Shown piece by piece: positions 62,902-64,000 of a DNA stretch of 64,000 nt. Source of the DNA: Chromobacterium sp. IIBBL 290-4 (lineage in GTDB: Bacteria > Pseudomonadota > Gammaproteobacteria > Burkholderiales > Chromobacteriaceae); assembly GCF_024207115.1 (NCBI RefSeq), contig NZ_CP100128.1, forward strand, positions 4,650,001 through 4,714,000. The letters are read 5' to 3'. The translations under genes were made by a program, and so were the position numbers. Position 1 is the first letter of the stretch. Every line of letters begins with the position of its first letter. The notes beneath the pieces were generated by a model that was not told where the DNA came from, did no database searches, and worked only from the letters and a program-made list of their open reading frames with translations.

Positions 62902-64000
62902 ATGGCAGGCATGCTTAAACGTAAATATTTTTCAGAAACACAAGCATTCAAAAGGGAATTCACAAGACCATTGAGTCAAATTTCAGCGGCGTTACCATCG
63001 GAGTACACTGAGCAAACCATTATTGACCTATATAAATATTATTTTCCTCTAGGCTGGATCAGATTAAACAAGAGATACGAAAGCTATAAAAAAAAAGACA
63101 GCTTTCTTCAAAACGTTGGCAAGAAGGCAAGATATTTCCATGAAGAACCCATTGCCTTCCTGCTAAATCTTCCAAAAGCAAAACACCTTTTATCAGCAGG
63201 TGTAAGAAAAACCCATAAATCAGAATTCTCTCATGAAAGAAGAATGCTGGCCATTAATGCGCTAGAAGAGCAAAGAAATAAAAATACAAACTCTCACAAT
63301 GAAAAATCACGCAATGCACGAACTTTAGTGCAAGCAATTGAGCCGCTGCATATTGATATTTTTATTTATGCCTATCACAAAAAAGGCTCAACAACGCAAG
63401 ACAAAGTGGAAATATTCAATGAACTCAAAAAATATGAATGCGAAAAATCAATCCAATTCTTTCATAAGTTAAACGACAGCGAGAGAAATGATCAAATAAG
63501 ACGCATGGCATTCTCACACTTGCAAAAAATGGGAGAATTTGTAAAACTCAGGAAGCGCTTTAAAGGGAAGTCAAAGTCTTATATGACTGAACGAGAAGCC
63601 TTTGACGTAACGCCAAAGGACTTGGCAGATAGAATTGAAAGGAACTCCATCCAAAGCCAGAAGGCTTATGATGTATTTATATCTCATAGCTACCTAGATT
63701 CAAAGTTGGTGATCAGTATAAAAAATGAGCTCAACTCAAAAAACATAAGCGTTTACTGTGACTGGACAAATGATAATGACTTCCTGAAACGAGATCTGGC
63801 AAGTGAATATACAGAGGTTGTACTAAAGAAAAGAATTGAACAATCAAAGTACTTATTGCTCGTAATAACAGATAACTCCATAGGCCAAGATGGAGAAATA
63901 AAGTCAAAATGGGTTGAAATGGAAATTTCTCATGCTGAAAATATATCAAAACAAATATATTGCATAAACCTTAGCGGCGGAAAAACAAGATTTAGCGCCC
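62902..64000 (+). CDS. Second TIR-domain protein, partial (runs off window)
   Basis: At least 366 codons, open to the last base. The N-terminal 250 residues are helical, very basic and unrecognised (MAGMLKRKYFSETQAFKREF; RNARTLVQAIEPLHIDIFIY). From residue 256 there is a TIR domain: KAYDVFISHSYLDSKLVISI, ISVYCDWTNDNDFLKRDLAS, and the candidate catalytic Glu in KSKWVEMEISHAE (339 or 341). The start is ATG 62902 or 62911; ribosome site weak. Same TIR type as the upstream gene, with DW after the second strand. Its end and full length are outside the window. Confidence 0.85.
   Translation, partial: MAGMLKRKYFSETQAFKREFTRPLSQISAALPSEYTEQTIIDLYKYYFPLGWIRLNKRYESYKKKDSFLQNVGKKARYFHEEPIAFLLNLPKAKHLLSAGVRKTHKSEFSHERRMLAINALEEQRNKNTNSHNEKSRNARTLVQAIEPLHIDIFIYAYHKKGSTTQDKVEIFNELKKYECEKSIQFFHKLNDSERNDQIRRMAFSHLQKMGEFVKLRKRFKGKSKSYMTEREAFDVTPKDLADRIERNSIQSQKAYDVFISHSYLDSKLVISIKNELNSKNISVYCDWTNDNDFLKRDLASEYTEVVLKKRIEQSKYLLLVITDNSIGQDGEIKSKWVEMEISHAENISKQIYCINLSGGKTRFSA

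Overview
The window is GC-rich, densely coded proteobacterial chromosome interrupted by two pieces of foreign DNA. A dadAX/Lrp locus, fbpABC, FlgP/FlgT lipoprotein genes, a GH19 chitinase, very long GGDEF-EAL proteins and a hydroxyproline operon together suggest a betaproteobacterium of the Chromobacterium group (Neisseriales). This placement is an inference from gene content; no rRNA, tRNA or CRISPR array was seen.

Core left part, 1-33.25 kb: alanine racemase (partial) and D-amino acid dehydrogenase with a divergent Lrp-type regulator; a soluble chemoreceptor; a YbaK-like editing protein; an iron(III) ABC importer under a Fur-like box; flgP-flgT; a GlxA-type regulator, EamA exporter, small DUF1737-like protein and isochorismatase-like hydrolase; a LysE exporter divergent from a MocR regulator; a 1458-residue c-di-GMP sensor; a GH19 chitinase; a methyltransferase; a P-loop kinase; an ABC-2 exporter; uvrA; a YajR-like MFS protein; an OmpA-like lipoprotein; ssb.

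Island A, about 33.25-44.66 kb between the ssb and slyD terminators, has lower GC and mixed codon use. It starts with a frameshifted integrase remnant. It then holds a double-glycine-leader peptide gene with a zinc-ribbon membrane protein, a decayed IS3-family element, a minus-strand cassette (24-codon peptide, MFS exporter, cupin protein, YcaO protein) that looks like an unusual RiPP pathway, a set of short repeats, and a three-gene operon of two HExxH metallopeptidases around a small EACC1-like protein. The last two units are the strongest candidates for undescribed systems.

Core middle part, 44.66-51.4 kb: slyD, a LivJ-like binding protein and a four-gene trans-4-hydroxyproline catabolic operon (FAD oxidoreductase, ketoglutarate semialdehyde dehydrogenase, DapA-family deaminase, 4-hydroxyproline epimerase).

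Island B, about 51.7 kb to beyond the window end, is a P4-like integrative element: tyrosine integrase, a small secreted cargo protein, AlpA, two hypothetical proteins, two zinc-finger proteins of Ogr/Delta type, a short ORF block preceded by a conserved satellite-phage leader region, a large primase-helicase, an iteron array that is probably its replication origin, and an AT-rich cargo of two TIR-domain proteins around a membrane protein. The second TIR gene runs off the end of the window.
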